Shown: positions 42,801 through 51,340, counted from the first letter of the stretch. The stretch: 64,000 bases of DNA from Streptomyces sp. NBC_00523 (GCF_036346615.1 NZ_CP107836.1:2046001-2110000), one strand, 5' to 3'. Numbers and translations: made by a program. The notes: generated by a model from the letters alone, not told the origin.

Positions 42801-43198
42801 GGGCCCCGCCAGAGGGTGAGGGCGTCGCTCAGGAGGGCCGCCGCCCGGGCCGGGTCGCCCTCCGCGAGGGCCCGCGCGCCTTCGCCCGCGAGCCGTTCGA
42901 AGCGGAAGAGGTCGACGGCCTCCGGTTCGGCGGCCAGCCGGTAGCCGCTCTCCGCCGAGGCGACGGCGTCGTGCCCGATGGCCCGCCGCAGCCGCCCCAC
43001 CAGCGCCTGGAGGGCGCCGGCCGCGTCGGCGGGCGGTTCGCCGTCCCACACCTCGTCCACGAGCACGGCGACCGGGACGGTGCGGCCGGGCCGCAGCGCG
43101 AGCACGGTGAGCAGCGCGCGCAGCCTCGCCCCGCCGACGGAGAGGGCCGTGCCGTCGTCGCGGAGGGCCTGGGTCGTACCGAGGATGCCGTAGCGCAC
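39875..43198 (-). CDS. SARP-type regulator with BTAD, NB-ARC ATPase and TPR domains (AfsR-like)
   Basis: 1107 residues from GTG 43198. OmpR-like winged-helix DNA-binding domain (1-90: VGGARLRALLTVLAL), bacterial transcriptional activation domain (about 95-240), then an NB-ARC/AfsR-type ATPase beginning SFVGREREMEALRGDL with Walker A GPGGAGKT (286-293) and LLLLDNCEHVI, and a long C-terminal helical TPR region. Such proteins activate secondary-metabolite or morphological genes in response to ATP or phosphorylation. No biosynthetic cluster is visible here; the convergent DrrAB exporter could be a target. AGAATGGGCGC before the start suggests a leaderless transcript. Confidence 0.9.
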   Translation of the reverse strand: MRYGILGTTQALRDDGTALSVGGARLRALLTVLALRPGRTVPVAVLVDEVWDGEPPADAAGALQALVGRLRRAIGHDAVASAESGYRLAAEPEAVDLFRFERLAGEGARALAEGDPARAAALLSDALTLWRGPALADLPDRHAAAARWTARRLDARRDRLAAELALGRAAEVLPELTALCGEHPLDEPLQALRLRALRDAGRTAQALAAYDEVRTLLADRLGTDPGPELTALYAELLRQEPPAPAKAPAAPLGNLRARLTSFVGREREMEALRGDLSRGRLVTLLGPGGAGKTRLSQEVADTVDAGTWPDGVWLAELAPVDDPEAVPEAVLAALGARETVLSGAGSGELRAAERASGEERAAGESLARLTEYCSRRRMLLLLDNCEHVIEAAAALADHLLAHCPRLTVLATSREPLGVPGEAVRPVDPLPDPTALRLLAERGAAARPGFRVDADEATAAATAEICRRLDGLPLAIELAAARLRMLTPQQIADRLDDRFRLLTSGSRTVLPRQQTLRAVVDWSWELLDDDERVVLRRLSVFAGGCTLEAAEAVCADTAGRSGEVALLLGSLVDKSLVVAAPADDGRMRYRLLETVGEYAAERLEESGERDAVEHRHLVFYRELARTTDPLLRGSGQLAAIGLLQREYENLRIALRHAVAARDEQEALCMVLSLSWYWQIRNLRGDALHWADAAAALGPDPFAEPVRLAPSIHERCTDAPPPMRQELLEEARRQVTLVQLVSMDHAMDEWTNEASMARLRAIVATYRAGQPQTCRSPASLWFYAVMLTGGVSDLRHLLDETVRGAREFGYEWELAAALQMRANVLANRPDWAGEAHRDADESLAIFSRLGDDWGMAEALSSRGEAGEKQGAYARAAEDFQAAIRSAERLGALAQVSVLRIRHAAVLTELGRGEEGEARMREVLADERQTGHEARPAARLFLAMWLGRCGRTAEAREQFSCLQEEFASETMAVFEGFVLGGLAWLDNQDGEYARALEQSRRSLKGVRDPLTQMVAPQMAVINLVIVAWALGGLGGEERALVAARLLGAGRAHLPKGHFMNAMERENLARAEDLVRSRLADAAYEAAYAEGGGLSLEEAAALVDADPEPNP

Positions 43199-43314
43199 GC
43201 GCCCATTCTCCGCGACCGGCCCCGGTGCCCGCACAGCCGCCCCGCCCCTGCTCGTCATGGCCCCACCCTTTCCGGTCCGGGGGCGGGAAGCGAACCGTTT
43301 CCGCCGTGTCGCCG

Positions 43315-43701
43315 TCAGCCCTCGGGGGCCTGCTCCTTCGGCCCGACCGCGTAACCGGGCACGGACGGCCAGCGGACGGTCAGCACCACGGACTCCTCCT
43401 CGGCGATCCAGGAGTGGTCGACGCCGACGCCCCACACCACGTAGTCGCCCTGCTCCTCCAGGAGCACGCTGCGCCCGGGCAGCTCCACCCGGAACCGCCC
43501 GCTGATGAGCACGAGCAGCGCGGTCCGGCTCTCGCCGCGCACCCACTGCGCCCGCTCGTCCCCCACCGGGTGGACGCCCCACTTGATCTCGACGTCCTCG
43601 CTGTGCCGGGGATCGCCCGCGTCCTTGAAGTGCCCGAGGATCCATCCCCGGTCGAGCGCGGCATCCTTGCCGGCGTTGCCCACGTATACGTTGTCGTTCA
43701 C
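43315..43701 (-). CDS. cupin-fold protein of unknown function
   Basis: 128 residues from GTG 43701. Beta-rich cupin pattern: DVEIKWGVHPVGDERAQW, LLVLISGRFRVELPG, EQGDYVVWGVGVDHSW. The canonical His triplet of metal cupins is mostly absent (one His in VDHSW and one in WGVHP), so it may bind a signal molecule rather than act as an enzyme. TAGCGT 8 nt upstream of the GTG suggests a leaderless start. Divergent from the site-2 protease gene with 58 bp between starts. Confidence 0.75.
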   Translation of the reverse strand: MNDNVYVGNAGKDAALDRGWILGHFKDAGDPRHSEDVEIKWGVHPVGDERAQWVRGESRTALLVLISGRFRVELPGRSVLLEEQGDYVVWGVGVDHSWIAEEESVVLTVRWPSVPGYAVGPKEQAPEG

Positions 43702-43709
43702 GTGGGGGG

Positions 43710-43751
43710 ACGCTAGCAGGGGCTTTCGGGCCGGCCGTGGACGGCTACGCT
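43710..43751. promoter_or_regulatory. back-to-back promoters of the cupin and site-2 protease genes
   Basis: Minus-strand TAGCGT (43710-43715) lies 8 nt from GTG 43701; plus-strand TACGCT (43746-43751) lies 8 nt from ATG 43760. Both are good TANNNT -10 hexamers with no ribosome site after them. The 30 bp between them must hold both -35 regions, so expression is probably linked. Confidence 0.5.
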
Positions 43752-43759
43752 CGGGTCCC

Positions 43760-44548
43760 ATGGCAAGCGCAGCGCAGCAGCGGATCAGTCCGGTCTTTCT
43801 CGGGATCGCCGCCGTGACGGCCGTGGCCGGGTGGGGGGTGTGGACGGACTTCGCGGCGCAGCCGGGGTTCGCGACGTTCCTGTTCGTGACCGGGGCGTGG
43901 GTCGTGTCGCTGTGTCTGCACGAGTACGCGCACGCGAGGACCGCGCTGCACAGCGGGGACATCTCGATCGGGGCCAAGGGCTATCTGACGCTGAATCCGC
44001 TGAAGTACACGCACGCGCTGCTGAGCATCGTGCTGCCGGTGCTGTTCGTCATCATGGGCGGGATCGGGCTGCCCGGTGGTGCGGTGTTCATCGAGCGGGG
44101 CCGGATCCGGGGCCGGTGGCGGCACAGCCTGATCTCGGCGGCCGGGCCGCTGACCAACGTCCTGTTCGCGGTGGTGTGCACCGCGCCGTTCTGGCTGGAC
44201 GGCCTGGACGGGGTGCCGCCCGCCTTCCGGAACGCGCTGGCGTTCCTGGCGCTGCTCCAGGTGACGGCCGCCGTCCTGAACTTCCTGCCCGTGCCGGGGC
44301 TGGACGGCTACGGGGTCATCGAGCCGTGGCTCTCGCGCTCGGCCCGTCGCGCGGTCGAGCCGTTCGCCCCCTTCGGCCTGATCGCGGTCTTCGCCCTGCT
44401 GTGGGTGCCCGAGCTGAACCGGGCCTTCTTCGACGCGGTGTACGCGCTGCTGCGGGGCCTGGGGGTACGAGGCTGGTGGAGCGACTGCGGCCTGGACGCC
44501 TACCGCTTCTGGCAGGAGGCGGACCCGCGGTGCGCGGTGAGCGGATGA
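43760..44548 (+). CDS. site-2 protease (M50) membrane metalloprotease
   Basis: 262 residues, about five to six membrane segments. Zinc site HEYAH with H54, E55, H58 (CLHEYAHAR) in the second hydrophobic segment and the third ligand D182 in NFLPVPGLDGYGVI. Site-2 proteases cut inside the membrane, often to release anti-sigma factors or membrane-tethered regulators. No PDZ domain is present, as in the minimal actinobacterial type. Its substrate is unknown. Confidence 0.92.
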   Translation: MASAAQQRISPVFLGIAAVTAVAGWGVWTDFAAQPGFATFLFVTGAWVVSLCLHEYAHARTALHSGDISIGAKGYLTLNPLKYTHALLSIVLPVLFVIMGGIGLPGGAVFIERGRIRGRWRHSLISAAGPLTNVLFAVVCTAPFWLDGLDGVPPAFRNALAFLALLQVTAAVLNFLPVPGLDGYGVIEPWLSRSARRAVEPFAPFGLIAVFALLWVPELNRAFFDAVYALLRGLGVRGWWSDCGLDAYRFWQEADPRCAVSG

Positions 44549-44606
44549 GGCGGCCGGGCTTCCGGCGGCCTTGACGCCGGTGCCCGTCGGCGGGCGACCC
44601 TGGGCC

Positions 44607-45188
44607 ATGGACCGCGCCCTGTCGACACCGCCCGCCCTCGTCCCCGGCTCGCTCGCCGGGTCGCGGCAACCGGTACTCCGTACGCCGGGCGGGCTGTCGC
44701 TGCGGCCTTGGGAGCGCGCCGACGTGTCGGTGTTCTTCGGCGCCTACCGGGACGGCGAGCTCCGGCGCTGGCACACGCGCCGGCCCGCGTCCGAGGATCA
44801 GGTCCTGGAGTGGTTCGACGGCTACGGGGAGGACTGGCGGCGGGAGCGGGGCGGTCACTGGGCCGTCGCCGACGACAGCGGCACGGCGCTCGGGCGGATC
44901 GCCCTGCGCGACATGGACCTGGACGACGGGACCGCCGAGGCCGCCTACTGGGTGCTGCCCGCCGCGCGCGGGGCCGGGGTGGCCTCCGGCGCGCTCGCGG
45001 CGCTCAGTGCCTGGGCGCTGGAGGCCGGCTTCTGGCGCCTGGAGCTGGAGCACTCGACGCGGAACGCCGCCTCCTGCGCGGTCGCCACGAGGTGCGGCCA
45101 CGCCCCGGAGGGCGTCAAGCGCAGCGCCGCCGTGCACGACGACGGACGCCACGACATGCATCTGCACGCCCTGATCCGGGACAGCTGA
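44607..45188 (+). CDS. GNAT-family N-acetyltransferase
   Basis: 193 residues of the RimJ/RimL-like group. LSLRPWERADVSVFFGAYRDG at the N-end, then AYWVLPAARGAGVASGALAALSAWAL, which is the acetyl-CoA-binding beta4-alpha3 segment (R/Q-x-x-G-x-G/A), and LEHSTRNAASCAVATRCGH. Transfers acetyl from acetyl-CoA to an amine; substrate unknown. ATG 44607; an upstream frame to 44571 lacks a good start. Confidence 0.88.
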   Translation: MDRALSTPPALVPGSLAGSRQPVLRTPGGLSLRPWERADVSVFFGAYRDGELRRWHTRRPASEDQVLEWFDGYGEDWRRERGGHWAVADDSGTALGRIALRDMDLDDGTAEAAYWVLPAARGAGVASGALAALSAWALEAGFWRLELEHSTRNAASCAVATRCGHAPEGVKRSAAVHDDGRHDMHLHALIRDS

Positions 45189-45203
45189 GCCCGGCGGACC
45201 GGG

Positions 45204-45386
45204 CTACTCCGCGGACGCGGCCTCCGCGCGGCGGCGGCGCAGGTAGTACCAGGCCATGTTCGAGGAGAGGCCGACCAGCAGGACCCAGACGATGCCGATG
45301 AGCACGCTGCCCTGGACGAAGGCCGTCACGGCCGCGGCGAGGGCCAGGACGCAGACGACGAGGGCGTAGAGGGCGAGGCGGGGCAT
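45204..45386 (-). CDS. small two-helix membrane protein
   Basis: 60 residues from ATG 45386, AGGAG 6 nt upstream. Two hydrophobic segments (LALYALVVCVLALAAAVTAF; SVLIGIVWVLLVGLSSNMAW) then a basic RRRRAEAA tail. Function not recognised. Separated by 73 bp from the upstream F420 reductase gene on the same strand. Confidence 0.75.
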   Translation of the reverse strand: MPRLALYALVVCVLALAAAVTAFVQGSVLIGIVWVLLVGLSSNMAWYYLRRRRAEAASAE

Positions 45387-45459
45387 GGGTGGCTCCTGTC
45401 GGGGGTGATGCGCGGTCCCGTCCAGTGTCCCCCATGCCCCCGGCCGTTCCGGGCCCGCC

Positions 45460-46170
45460 TCAGACGTCCGTCGTGCGGAGTCCGGCGTGGGCCTTGTAGC
45501 GGCGGTTGACCGAGATGAGGTTGGCGACCAGCGACTCGACCTGGTGGGCGTTGCGCAGGCGGCCCGCGAAGATGCCGCGCATGCCCGCGATGCGGCCGGC
45601 CAGGGCCTGGACGATGTCCGTGTCGGCGCGGGCCTCGCCCAGCACCAGGACGTCGGTGTCGATCTCGTCGATGGACTCGTCCTGGAGGAGGACCGCCGAG
45701 AGGTGGTGGAAGGCGGCCGTGACGCGGGAGTCCGGCAGCAGGGCGGCGGCCTGTTCGGCGGCGCTGCCCTCCTCCGGCTTCAGCGCGTAAGCGCCCTTCT
45801 TGTCGAAGCCGAGCGGGTTGACGCAGTCGACGACGATCTTCCCGGCCAGCTCCTCGCGCAGCGACTCCAGCGTCTTGGCGTGCCCGTCCCACGGCACCGC
45901 CACGATCACCACGTCGCTCTCCCGCGCGCAGGTCGCGTTGTCCGCGCCGCGCACGCCGTTCCCCAGCTCCCCGGCCGCCGCCTCCGCGCGGTCCGCGGCG
46001 CGGGAGCCGATGATCACCTGCTGTCCGGCGCGCGCGAAGCGGTACGCGAGGCCGCGGCCCTGCGGTCCGGTGCCGCCGAGCACGCCGACGGTCAGGCCGG
46101 ACACGTCCGGCAGGTCCCAGGGGTCCTTGGCGGGGGGCTTGGGCGCGCTGCCGCTGTCATTCGTAGTCAT
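45460..46170 (-). CDS. npdG: F420-dependent NADP+ reductase
   Basis: 236 residues. Transfers hydride between coenzyme F420 and NADP+. Rossmann motif VGVLGGTGPQGRGLAYRFA (28-46), then VIIGSRAADRAEAAA (NADP-binding), VVDCVNPLGFDKKG and an N-terminal tail of 25 residues common in actinobacteria. The C-terminal MRGIFAGRLRNAHQVESLVA fits the family. F420 cofactors are used widely in Streptomyces metabolism. TAGTGT 7 nt before ATG 46170 indicates a leaderless start. Confidence 0.92.
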   Translation of the reverse strand: MTTNDSGSAPKPPAKDPWDLPDVSGLTVGVLGGTGPQGRGLAYRFARAGQQVIIGSRAADRAEAAAGELGNGVRGADNATCARESDVVIVAVPWDGHAKTLESLREELAGKIVVDCVNPLGFDKKGAYALKPEEGSAAEQAAALLPDSRVTAAFHHLSAVLLQDESIDEIDTDVLVLGEARADTDIVQALAGRIAGMRGIFAGRLRNAHQVESLVANLISVNRRYKAHAGLRTTDV

Positions 46171-46177
46171 GGCCCCG

Positions 46178-46183
46178 ACACTA
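46178..46183 (-). promoter_or_regulatory. -10 element TAGTGT of npdG, leaderless start
   Basis: On the minus strand TAGTGT ends 7 nt before ATG 46170 (CGGGGCC between). Confidence 0.5.
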
Positions 46184-46290
46184 CTGCCAGGTACGGGGCG
46201 GAGCCCGTGGACCCGGGCCACCACCCGTACGGATGGTGCTTGGGCCTTTCGCCGGTGCCGGGGCCCCCGCATGGTGCAGGATGCCGGGCC

Positions 46291-46896
46291 ATGGATGCCG
46301 TACGTGTGGCGCTGCTGCGTGAAGTGCTCGCCAGGACCCAGTGGCCCGCCGCCGCCCGGCGGTTCGCCGGGGCGCTCCGCTCCTCCGTGGTCCCGCACGG
46401 CGGCGGGCTGCTGCTGGTGGGGACCGAGGTGTACGAGCCCTGGCACCTCGCCGCCCATCTGGTGGACGAGTCCACCTGGTCCGGGCTGCCCGAGCTCCGC
46501 CCCACCCTGGTGCGCCACCGCGTGGAGCCCGGCGACCCGGCGCACCTCGCGGTCGGCCTCGGCCGGATCGAGGCGGCCGGGCGCGGCGAGACGCTGCTCG
46601 TGGTGACGCCGGACCGGCCCGGCGAGGGGCTGCTGGAGCGGGTGCACGACGCCCGGCGGGCCGGGGCGACGGTGCTCTCGCTGGACAACGGCGATCCGCA
46701 GGTGCGCGGGCTCGCCCATGAGGCGCTGTCCGTGACGGACGGCGACGACGTGGACCTGGACACCGTCCAGCACCTGGTCAGCGCCGCCGCCGGGGAGAAC
46801 GGGGCGCCGGTGCCGCGCGGCGGGCGGCGGACGTTCCGCGACCGCCTGTCCCGGCTGGCCGACCAGCTGACGGCTCCCCCGCCGCCGCGCTGGTAG
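46291..46896 (+). CDS. conserved hypothetical protein
   Basis: 201 residues, no membrane segment or signal peptide. The sequence alternates short hydrophobic strands and helices: VPHGGGLLLVGTEVYEPW, HLVDESTWSGLPELRPTL, ETLLVVTPDRPGEGLLERV, ATVLSLDNGDPQV. The middle looks like a Rossmann-like or SIS-type alpha/beta fold. The last 40 residues are Arg/Pro-rich. I do not recognise the family. Start ATG 46291 has CAGGAT 8 nt upstream. Divergent from npdG. Confidence 0.75.
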   Translation: MDAVRVALLREVLARTQWPAAARRFAGALRSSVVPHGGGLLLVGTEVYEPWHLAAHLVDESTWSGLPELRPTLVRHRVEPGDPAHLAVGLGRIEAAGRGETLLVVTPDRPGEGLLERVHDARRAGATVLSLDNGDPQVRGLAHEALSVTDGDDVDLDTVQHLVSAAAGENGAPVPRGGRRTFRDRLSRLADQLTAPPPPRW

Positions 46897-46998
46897 CGGC
46901 GCGCCCGCGCCGGTCCGGGGCGCCGCCCGCGGCCGGGCGCGGCGCCCCCGCGTAATCCATTTGCATCCCCCACTTATCACGACAGACCATGTCTCCTC

Positions 46999-48309
46999 GT
47001 GACCTCTCGCACCTCCCTCGCCGCCAGGCTGGCCGCTCTGCTTCCCGACCTCTCGCCCTGGCGGTCATCGGCCGACTTCCGGTTGCTGTGGGTGCAGGGC
47101 ATCGTCACCTTCTTCGGCAGCTCCATGGCGCTCATCGCGCTGCCGCTCCAGATCAAGGACCTGACCGGCTCCCCGCTCGCCGTCGGCGCGATGGGCGCGG
47201 TGGAGCTGGTGCCGCTCGTCATATGCGGGCTGTACGGGGGTGCCCTCGCCGACGCCGCCGACCGGCGGAAGATCATCCTGGCCACCGAGGCCGGGCTCGG
47301 GCTGCTCGCGGTGGTCCTGCTGGTGAACGCGGCCCTGCCCGACCCGATGCTGTGGCCGCTCTACGTGGTGGCGGGCGGGGTCTCCGCGCTCGCCGGGCTC
47401 CAGCGGCCCGCGCTCGACTCGCTGATGGCCCGGATCGTGCCGCACGACCAGCTCCCGGCGGCCGCCGCGCTGAACTCGCTGCGCTGGCAGGCCGGGGCGA
47501 TCATGGGCCCGTCGCTGGCCGGTCTGGTGGTGGCCTACGCCGGACACGCCACCGCCTACTCCATCACCGTGGTCACCTTCGCCGCCTCGGTGCTGATGTG
47601 CCGCAGGCTCTCCCCCGCGCCGCCCGCCGACAAGGGGCGGAAGCCGTCGCTGCGCGGCATCGTGGAGGGGGCCAGGTACGCCTGGAGCCGCCCCGTGCTG
47701 CTGGGGACGTACGCGATCGACATGGCCGCGATGTTCTTCGCGTTCCCCAACACGATCTTCCCGTTCCTCGCGGACGAGCTGGACGCCGACTGGTCGCTCG
47801 GCCTGATGTACGCGGCGGGCTCGGTCGGTTCGCTGCTGCTCGGCCTGACCAGCGGCTGGACCTCACGGGTGCGCCGGCACGGGCTGTTCGTCGTGTGCGG
47901 TGCCGCCGTCTGGGGGTTCTCGATCGCGGCGGCGGGCTGGTCCGGCAACGTGTGGCTGGTGCTGGTGTGCCTCGGGTTCGCCGGGGCGGGCGACATGCTC
48001 AGCGGGCTCGGCCGGTCGACCATCTGGAACCAGACCATCCCGGAGGAGCTGCGCGGCCGCCTCGCGGGCATCGAGGTGCTCTCGTACAGCGTCGGGCCGC
48101 AGCTCGGCCAGGTCCGGGCCGGTGGCATGGCGGGGTGGACGGGGACCCGGCCCGCGATCTGGACCGGCGGCGTGGCCTGCGTCGCCTCGGTGGCGCTGCT
48201 CGCGGCGGCGCTCCCGAAGCTCCTCACGTACGACTCGGAGACGGACGAGGACGCGCTGCGCAGGCGTGCCCAGCGCGCGGAGGGCCTGGACGTGGAACCG
48301 GCGGCCTGA
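46999..48309 (+). CDS. MFS transporter (EntS-like MFS_3 group)
   Basis: 436 residues, 12 predicted membrane segments. N-terminal cytoplasmic DFRLLWVQGIVTFFGSSM is typical of this group, then GGALADAADRRKIILATEAG (A motif) and a large central loop with RPVLLGTYAIDMAAMFFAFP. The group includes enterobactin and macrolide exporters; substrate unknown. GTG 46999; TTGCAT (46961-46966) and GACCAT (46985-46990) with an 18-bp spacer could be its promoter. Convergent with the next gene. Confidence 0.88.
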   Translation: MTSRTSLAARLAALLPDLSPWRSSADFRLLWVQGIVTFFGSSMALIALPLQIKDLTGSPLAVGAMGAVELVPLVICGLYGGALADAADRRKIILATEAGLGLLAVVLLVNAALPDPMLWPLYVVAGGVSALAGLQRPALDSLMARIVPHDQLPAAAALNSLRWQAGAIMGPSLAGLVVAYAGHATAYSITVVTFAASVLMCRRLSPAPPADKGRKPSLRGIVEGARYAWSRPVLLGTYAIDMAAMFFAFPNTIFPFLADELDADWSLGLMYAAGSVGSLLLGLTSGWTSRVRRHGLFVVCGAAVWGFSIAAAGWSGNVWLVLVCLGFAGAGDMLSGLGRSTIWNQTIPEELRGRLAGIEVLSYSVGPQLGQVRAGGMAGWTGTRPAIWTGGVACVASVALLAAALPKLLTYDSETDEDALRRRAQRAEGLDVEPAA

Positions 48310-48355
48310 GGCCGGGGCCGGCCGCCGGAGAACCGCTGCGGGCCCCGCGCCCCGG

Positions 48356-48595
48356 TCAGCCCGCCGTCCCGTCCTCGTCCGGGCCCTTGCGGTCGTGCCA
48401 CTTCGGGTCCGTGTCCCACTCCAGGTTCCGTTCCTGGGCGGTCTCCATCGCGTGCTGCGCCTCCTGCCGGGAGGCGTACGGGCCGAAGCGGTCCTTGGCC
48501 GGGCACTCGGGGCCCTCCTCGACCTTCTTGTGCTCCAGGCAGTAGAACCACTCGCCAGGCTTGCCGACCGTGCGCTTCTTGAACAGGGCCATCAT
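48356..48595 (-). CDS. small conserved hypothetical protein
   Basis: 79 residues from ATG 48595 (or the adjacent ATG 48592), with GAGGAAAGGA upstream. Features: [22 protein letters not shown] (two Cys), then [17 protein letters not shown], which resembles a SPOR-like strand-helix, and a charged tail. Function unknown. Divergent from map. Confidence 0.75.
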   Translation of the reverse strand: MMALFKKRTVGKPGEWFYCLEHKKVEEGPECPAKDRFGPYASRQEAQHAMETAQERNLEWDTDPKWHDRKGPDEDGTAG

Positions 48596-48637
48596 CGGTT
48601 CCTTTCCTCTGTGCCATGGTGCCCCGGACACGCTGGT

Positions 48638-48643
48638 TAGACT
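48638..48643 (+). promoter_or_regulatory. -10 element TAGACT of map, leaderless start
   Basis: TAGACT ends 7 nt before ATG 48651 (CGCTGGC between), without a ribosome site. Confidence 0.5.
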
Positions 48644-48650
48644 CGCTGGC

Positions 48651-49508
48651 ATGTCTGGCCAGTCGCTGCTCGTACCAGGGGAGATCACTCCCGTCCGTTC
48701 CGTGCCCGGAAACATCCGGCGCCCCGAGTATGTGGGCAAGCCGGCTCCGACGCCGTACACAGGGCCGGAGGTGCAGGACACCGACACCATCGAGCGCATG
48801 CGCGTCGCGGGACGCATCGCCGCGCAGGCGATGGCGGAGGCCGCCAAGCACATCGCCCCGGGTGTCACGACGGACGAACTCGACCGTGTCGCCCACGAGT
48901 TCATGTGCGACCACGGGGCGTACCCGTCGACGCTTGGCTACCGCGGCTTCCCCAAGTCGCTGTGCACCTCGCTCAACGAGGTGATCTGCCACGGCATCCC
49001 GGACTCCACCGTGCTGCGCGACGGCGACATCGTGAACCTCGACGTGACCGCGTACATCAACGGGGTGCACGGCGACAACAACGCGACGTACCTCTGCGGC
49101 GACGTGGACGAGGAGTCGCGGCTGCTGGTCGAGCGCACCGAGGAGTCGCTGCGGCGGGCGATCAAGGCCGTGCGGCCGGGGCGCCAGATCAACGTCATCG
49201 GGCGGGTCATCGAGTCGTACGCGAAGCGCTTCGGGTACGGCGTGGTCCGGGACTTCACCGGACACGGGATCAACACCTCGTTCCACTCAGGGCTCATCGT
49301 GCCGCACTACGACAGCCCGCACGCGACGACCGTGATGCAGCCCGGCATGACGTTCACCATCGAGCCGATGCTGACCCTCGGCAGCCACGACTACGACATG
49401 TGGGACGACGGCTGGACCGTGGTGACGAAGGACCGCAAGCGCACCGCTCAGTTCGAGCACACGCTCGTGGTGACGGAGACCGGCGCGGACATCCTCACGC
49501 TGCCGTAG
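48651..49508 (+). CDS. map: methionine aminopeptidase, type I
   Basis: 285 residues. Removes the initiator Met from new proteins in the cytoplasm. The five metal ligands of the pita-bread fold are visible: D131 (VNLDVTAY), D142 (HGDNNATY), H205 (FTGHGIN), E238 (TIEPML) and E269 (QFEHTLV). An N-terminal extension of about 40 residues has the SH3-binding-like PxxP pattern ([10 protein letters not shown]) seen in type Ic actinobacterial enzymes. Its 3' end overlaps the convergent NmrA-like gene by 14 bp. Confidence 0.95.
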   Translation: MSGQSLLVPGEITPVRSVPGNIRRPEYVGKPAPTPYTGPEVQDTDTIERMRVAGRIAAQAMAEAAKHIAPGVTTDELDRVAHEFMCDHGAYPSTLGYRGFPKSLCTSLNEVICHGIPDSTVLRDGDIVNLDVTAYINGVHGDNNATYLCGDVDEESRLLVERTEESLRRAIKAVRPGRQINVIGRVIESYAKRFGYGVVRDFTGHGINTSFHSGLIVPHYDSPHATTVMQPGMTFTIEPMLTLGSHDYDMWDDGWTVVTKDRKRTAQFEHTLVVTETGADILTLP

Positions 49509-50382
49509 CCTCCGCGGCAGGTATGAGCACCTCCCGGCACCACTGGCGGAAGCCGGTGGGCGCCGGGGCGGTCAGGGCCTGCCACTCGGGCCCGTAGATG
49601 CCGTCGTCCTGGGCGGCGGCCATGTCGAGCAGGCCCTGCGCCCAGGCTTCGTGCATCCCGTACCGCGTCAGCGTCGCCTTGTACTCCTCGCCGTCGGGCC
49701 GCTCGAAGCGGACCGGGCGCTCCAGGACCTCCGAAAGGACCCGGGCCATGTCCTCCGGGGTCAGCGAGTCGGGCCCGATCACCGGGACGACGTCCTGCCC
49801 CGACCAGGAGTCGTCGGCCAGCAGGCGGACGGCCACGGCGGCGATGTCGCGCGTGGCGACGAGCGGCAGCGCCCGGTCCGGGGCGACCGGGAGCGAGAGT
49901 TCGCCCCGTGCCCGCAGCGCCTGCACCTGATGGAGCAGGTTCTCCATGAAGAACGGCATGGCCAGGGCCCGGTAGGCGACTCCGGTGCGCTCGATCATCT
50001 CGTCCATCGCGAACGCGGCCGACAGTTGTCCCGCGTCCGCGCCGTAGCCGCGGCCCAGGCTGCTGATCCCGACGACGCGGCGGACGCCACGGGCTTCGAT
50101 CGCCTCGCAGGCCGGGCGGGTGAAGCCGAGGTAGTGCTCCCTGATGTCGCCGGCGGCCGCGTTCGGCGGGACCAGCCACAGGACGCTGTCGGCGCCCTCG
50201 AACGCCTCGTTCAGCACCTTTGGTTCGCGGTGCGAGCCCTGGACGATCTCGGCGCGCTCGCGCGCCCGCGGAGTGAGCCGGGCGGGATCGCGGACGACCA
50301 CCCGGACCTTCTCACCGCTGTCGAGCAGTGTGTCGAGAACCTGTCGGCCGATCCGGCCGGTGGGAGCGGTGATGACGATCAC
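49495..50382 (-). CDS. NmrA-like NAD(P)-binding protein
   Basis: 295 residues from GTG 50382 (GGAGG 6 nt upstream; the longer frame to 50442 lacks one). Atypical short-chain dehydrogenase of the NmrA/QOR2 type: [18 protein letters not shown] (NADP-binding GxxGxxG variant at residues 5-22), [21 protein letters not shown] and [11 protein letters not shown]. It may reduce quinones or act as a redox sensor. Divergent from a TetR gene, the usual partnership for an inducible NmrA gene. Confidence 0.88.
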   Translation of the reverse strand: MIVITAPTGRIGRQVLDTLLDSGEKVRVVVRDPARLTPRARERAEIVQGSHREPKVLNEAFEGADSVLWLVPPNAAAGDIREHYLGFTRPACEAIEARGVRRVVGISSLGRGYGADAGQLSAAFAMDEMIERTGVAYRALAMPFFMENLLHQVQALRARGELSLPVAPDRALPLVATRDIAAVAVRLLADDSWSGQDVVPVIGPDSLTPEDMARVLSEVLERPVRFERPDGEEYKATLTRYGMHEAWAQGLLDMAAAQDDGIYGPEWQALTAPAPTGFRQWCREVLIPAAEATAA

Positions 50383-50459
50383 GGGAGCCTCCGAAGCGAG
50401 CAGGGCTGTGGACAAGGACACGGCACGTCGGCAGGTGCCCACCGACTCATCGTTTCCAC

Positions 50460-50518
50460 CGTTAACGATGGCACGTTATCGACGATAGCGCAAACCGCTA
50501 ACATCATCCCGTTATCAT
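50460..50518. promoter_or_regulatory. intergenic promoter/operator region of the NmrA and TetR genes
   Basis: The 144-bp gap holds the palindromes CGTTAACG (50460-50467) and TATCGACGATA (50477-50487) and an AT-rich repeat of GTTATC (50475-50480 and 50511-50516). TATCAT (50513-50518) is a likely -10, 8 nt before ATG 50527. The TetR protein probably binds here and represses both genes. Confidence 0.5.
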
Positions 50519-50526
50519 CGGAAACC

Positions 50527-51246
50527 ATGGAGACCGAGCACCTCGCCCCCGCCGACAGCAACCGCCGCCGGATCATCGAAGCCGCCACCCGACTGCTCGC
50601 CAAGGAAGGGCGCGAGGCGGTGTCGACGCGTGCGGTGAGCGCCGCGGCCGGCGTCCAGGCACCCACGATCTACCGGCTGTTCGGCGACAAGCAGGGACTG
50701 CTCGACGCCGTGGCCGCCCATGGCTTCGCCGCCCACGTCGGCAGCAAGGCGTCCCTGGAGCTCACCGACGATCCGGTACAGGACCTGCGCACCGGCTGGG
50801 ACTTCAACACGGAGTTCGGCCTCGCCAACCCGGCGCTGTACACCCTGATGTACGCCCAGCCCAGCCCCGGCACCCCCTCGCCCGCGTCCCGCGCCGCGCT
50901 GGAACTGCTCGCGACCCACATCCACCGGATCGCCGAGGCCGGCCGCCTGCGGGTCGACGAAAGGCGCGCCACCCACCTGGTGCAGGCCGTGGGCGGCGGC
51001 ACCACCCTCTCCCTCATCGCCACCCCCGAGGAACAGCGGGACATGACGGTGTCCCACCTGGCACGAGAAGCGGTGATCACGGCGATCACCACCGAGGCCC
51101 CCGCCTCCCCGGCCCCCGGCCCCGCCGCGGCCGCCGTGGCCCTGCACGCCCTCCTCCCCCGCACCGAAGCGCTGACCGCCGGCGAGCGCGCCCTGCTCAC
51201 GGAACTGCTCGACCGCATCTCGGCCGCACCCGACGAGACCGCCTGA
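50527..51246 (+). CDS. TetR-family regulator
   Basis: 239 residues. HTH of the TetR family at about 15-58 (RIIEAATRLLAKEGREAVST, VSAAAGVQAPTIYRLFGDK). The C-terminal domain (NTEFGLANPALYTLMYAQP, TPEEQRDMTVSHLAREA) resembles the TetR_C group near AcrR-like regulators. ATG 50527; no ribosome site, TATCAT 8 nt upstream. It most likely controls itself and the divergent NmrA-like gene through the intergenic palindromes. Confidence 0.9.
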   Translation: METEHLAPADSNRRRIIEAATRLLAKEGREAVSTRAVSAAAGVQAPTIYRLFGDKQGLLDAVAAHGFAAHVGSKASLELTDDPVQDLRTGWDFNTEFGLANPALYTLMYAQPSPGTPSPASRAALELLATHIHRIAEAGRLRVDERRATHLVQAVGGGTTLSLIATPEEQRDMTVSHLAREAVITAITTEAPASPAPGPAAAAVALHALLPRTEALTAGERALLTELLDRISAAPDETA

Positions 51247-51322
51247 CCGGGCACGCAGCCACCGGACCGACGGCACACCCGGGCGCACCCACAGTTACCG
51301 ACAAGACGTCGGCAAGGAGTTG

Positions 51323-51340
51323 ACTTAGGTTTGCCTAAGT
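51323..51340 (+). promoter_or_regulatory. iron box (DmdR/IdeR type) upstream of heme oxygenase
   Basis: ACTTAGG (51323-51329), TTTG, CCTAAGT (51334-51340): a perfect palindrome that fits the TTAGG...CCTAA iron-box pattern. It overlaps a possible -35 TTGACT (51320-51325). Iron-loaded DmdR1/IdeR would repress the gene. About 105 bp of leader lies before the start codon. Confidence 0.75.
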
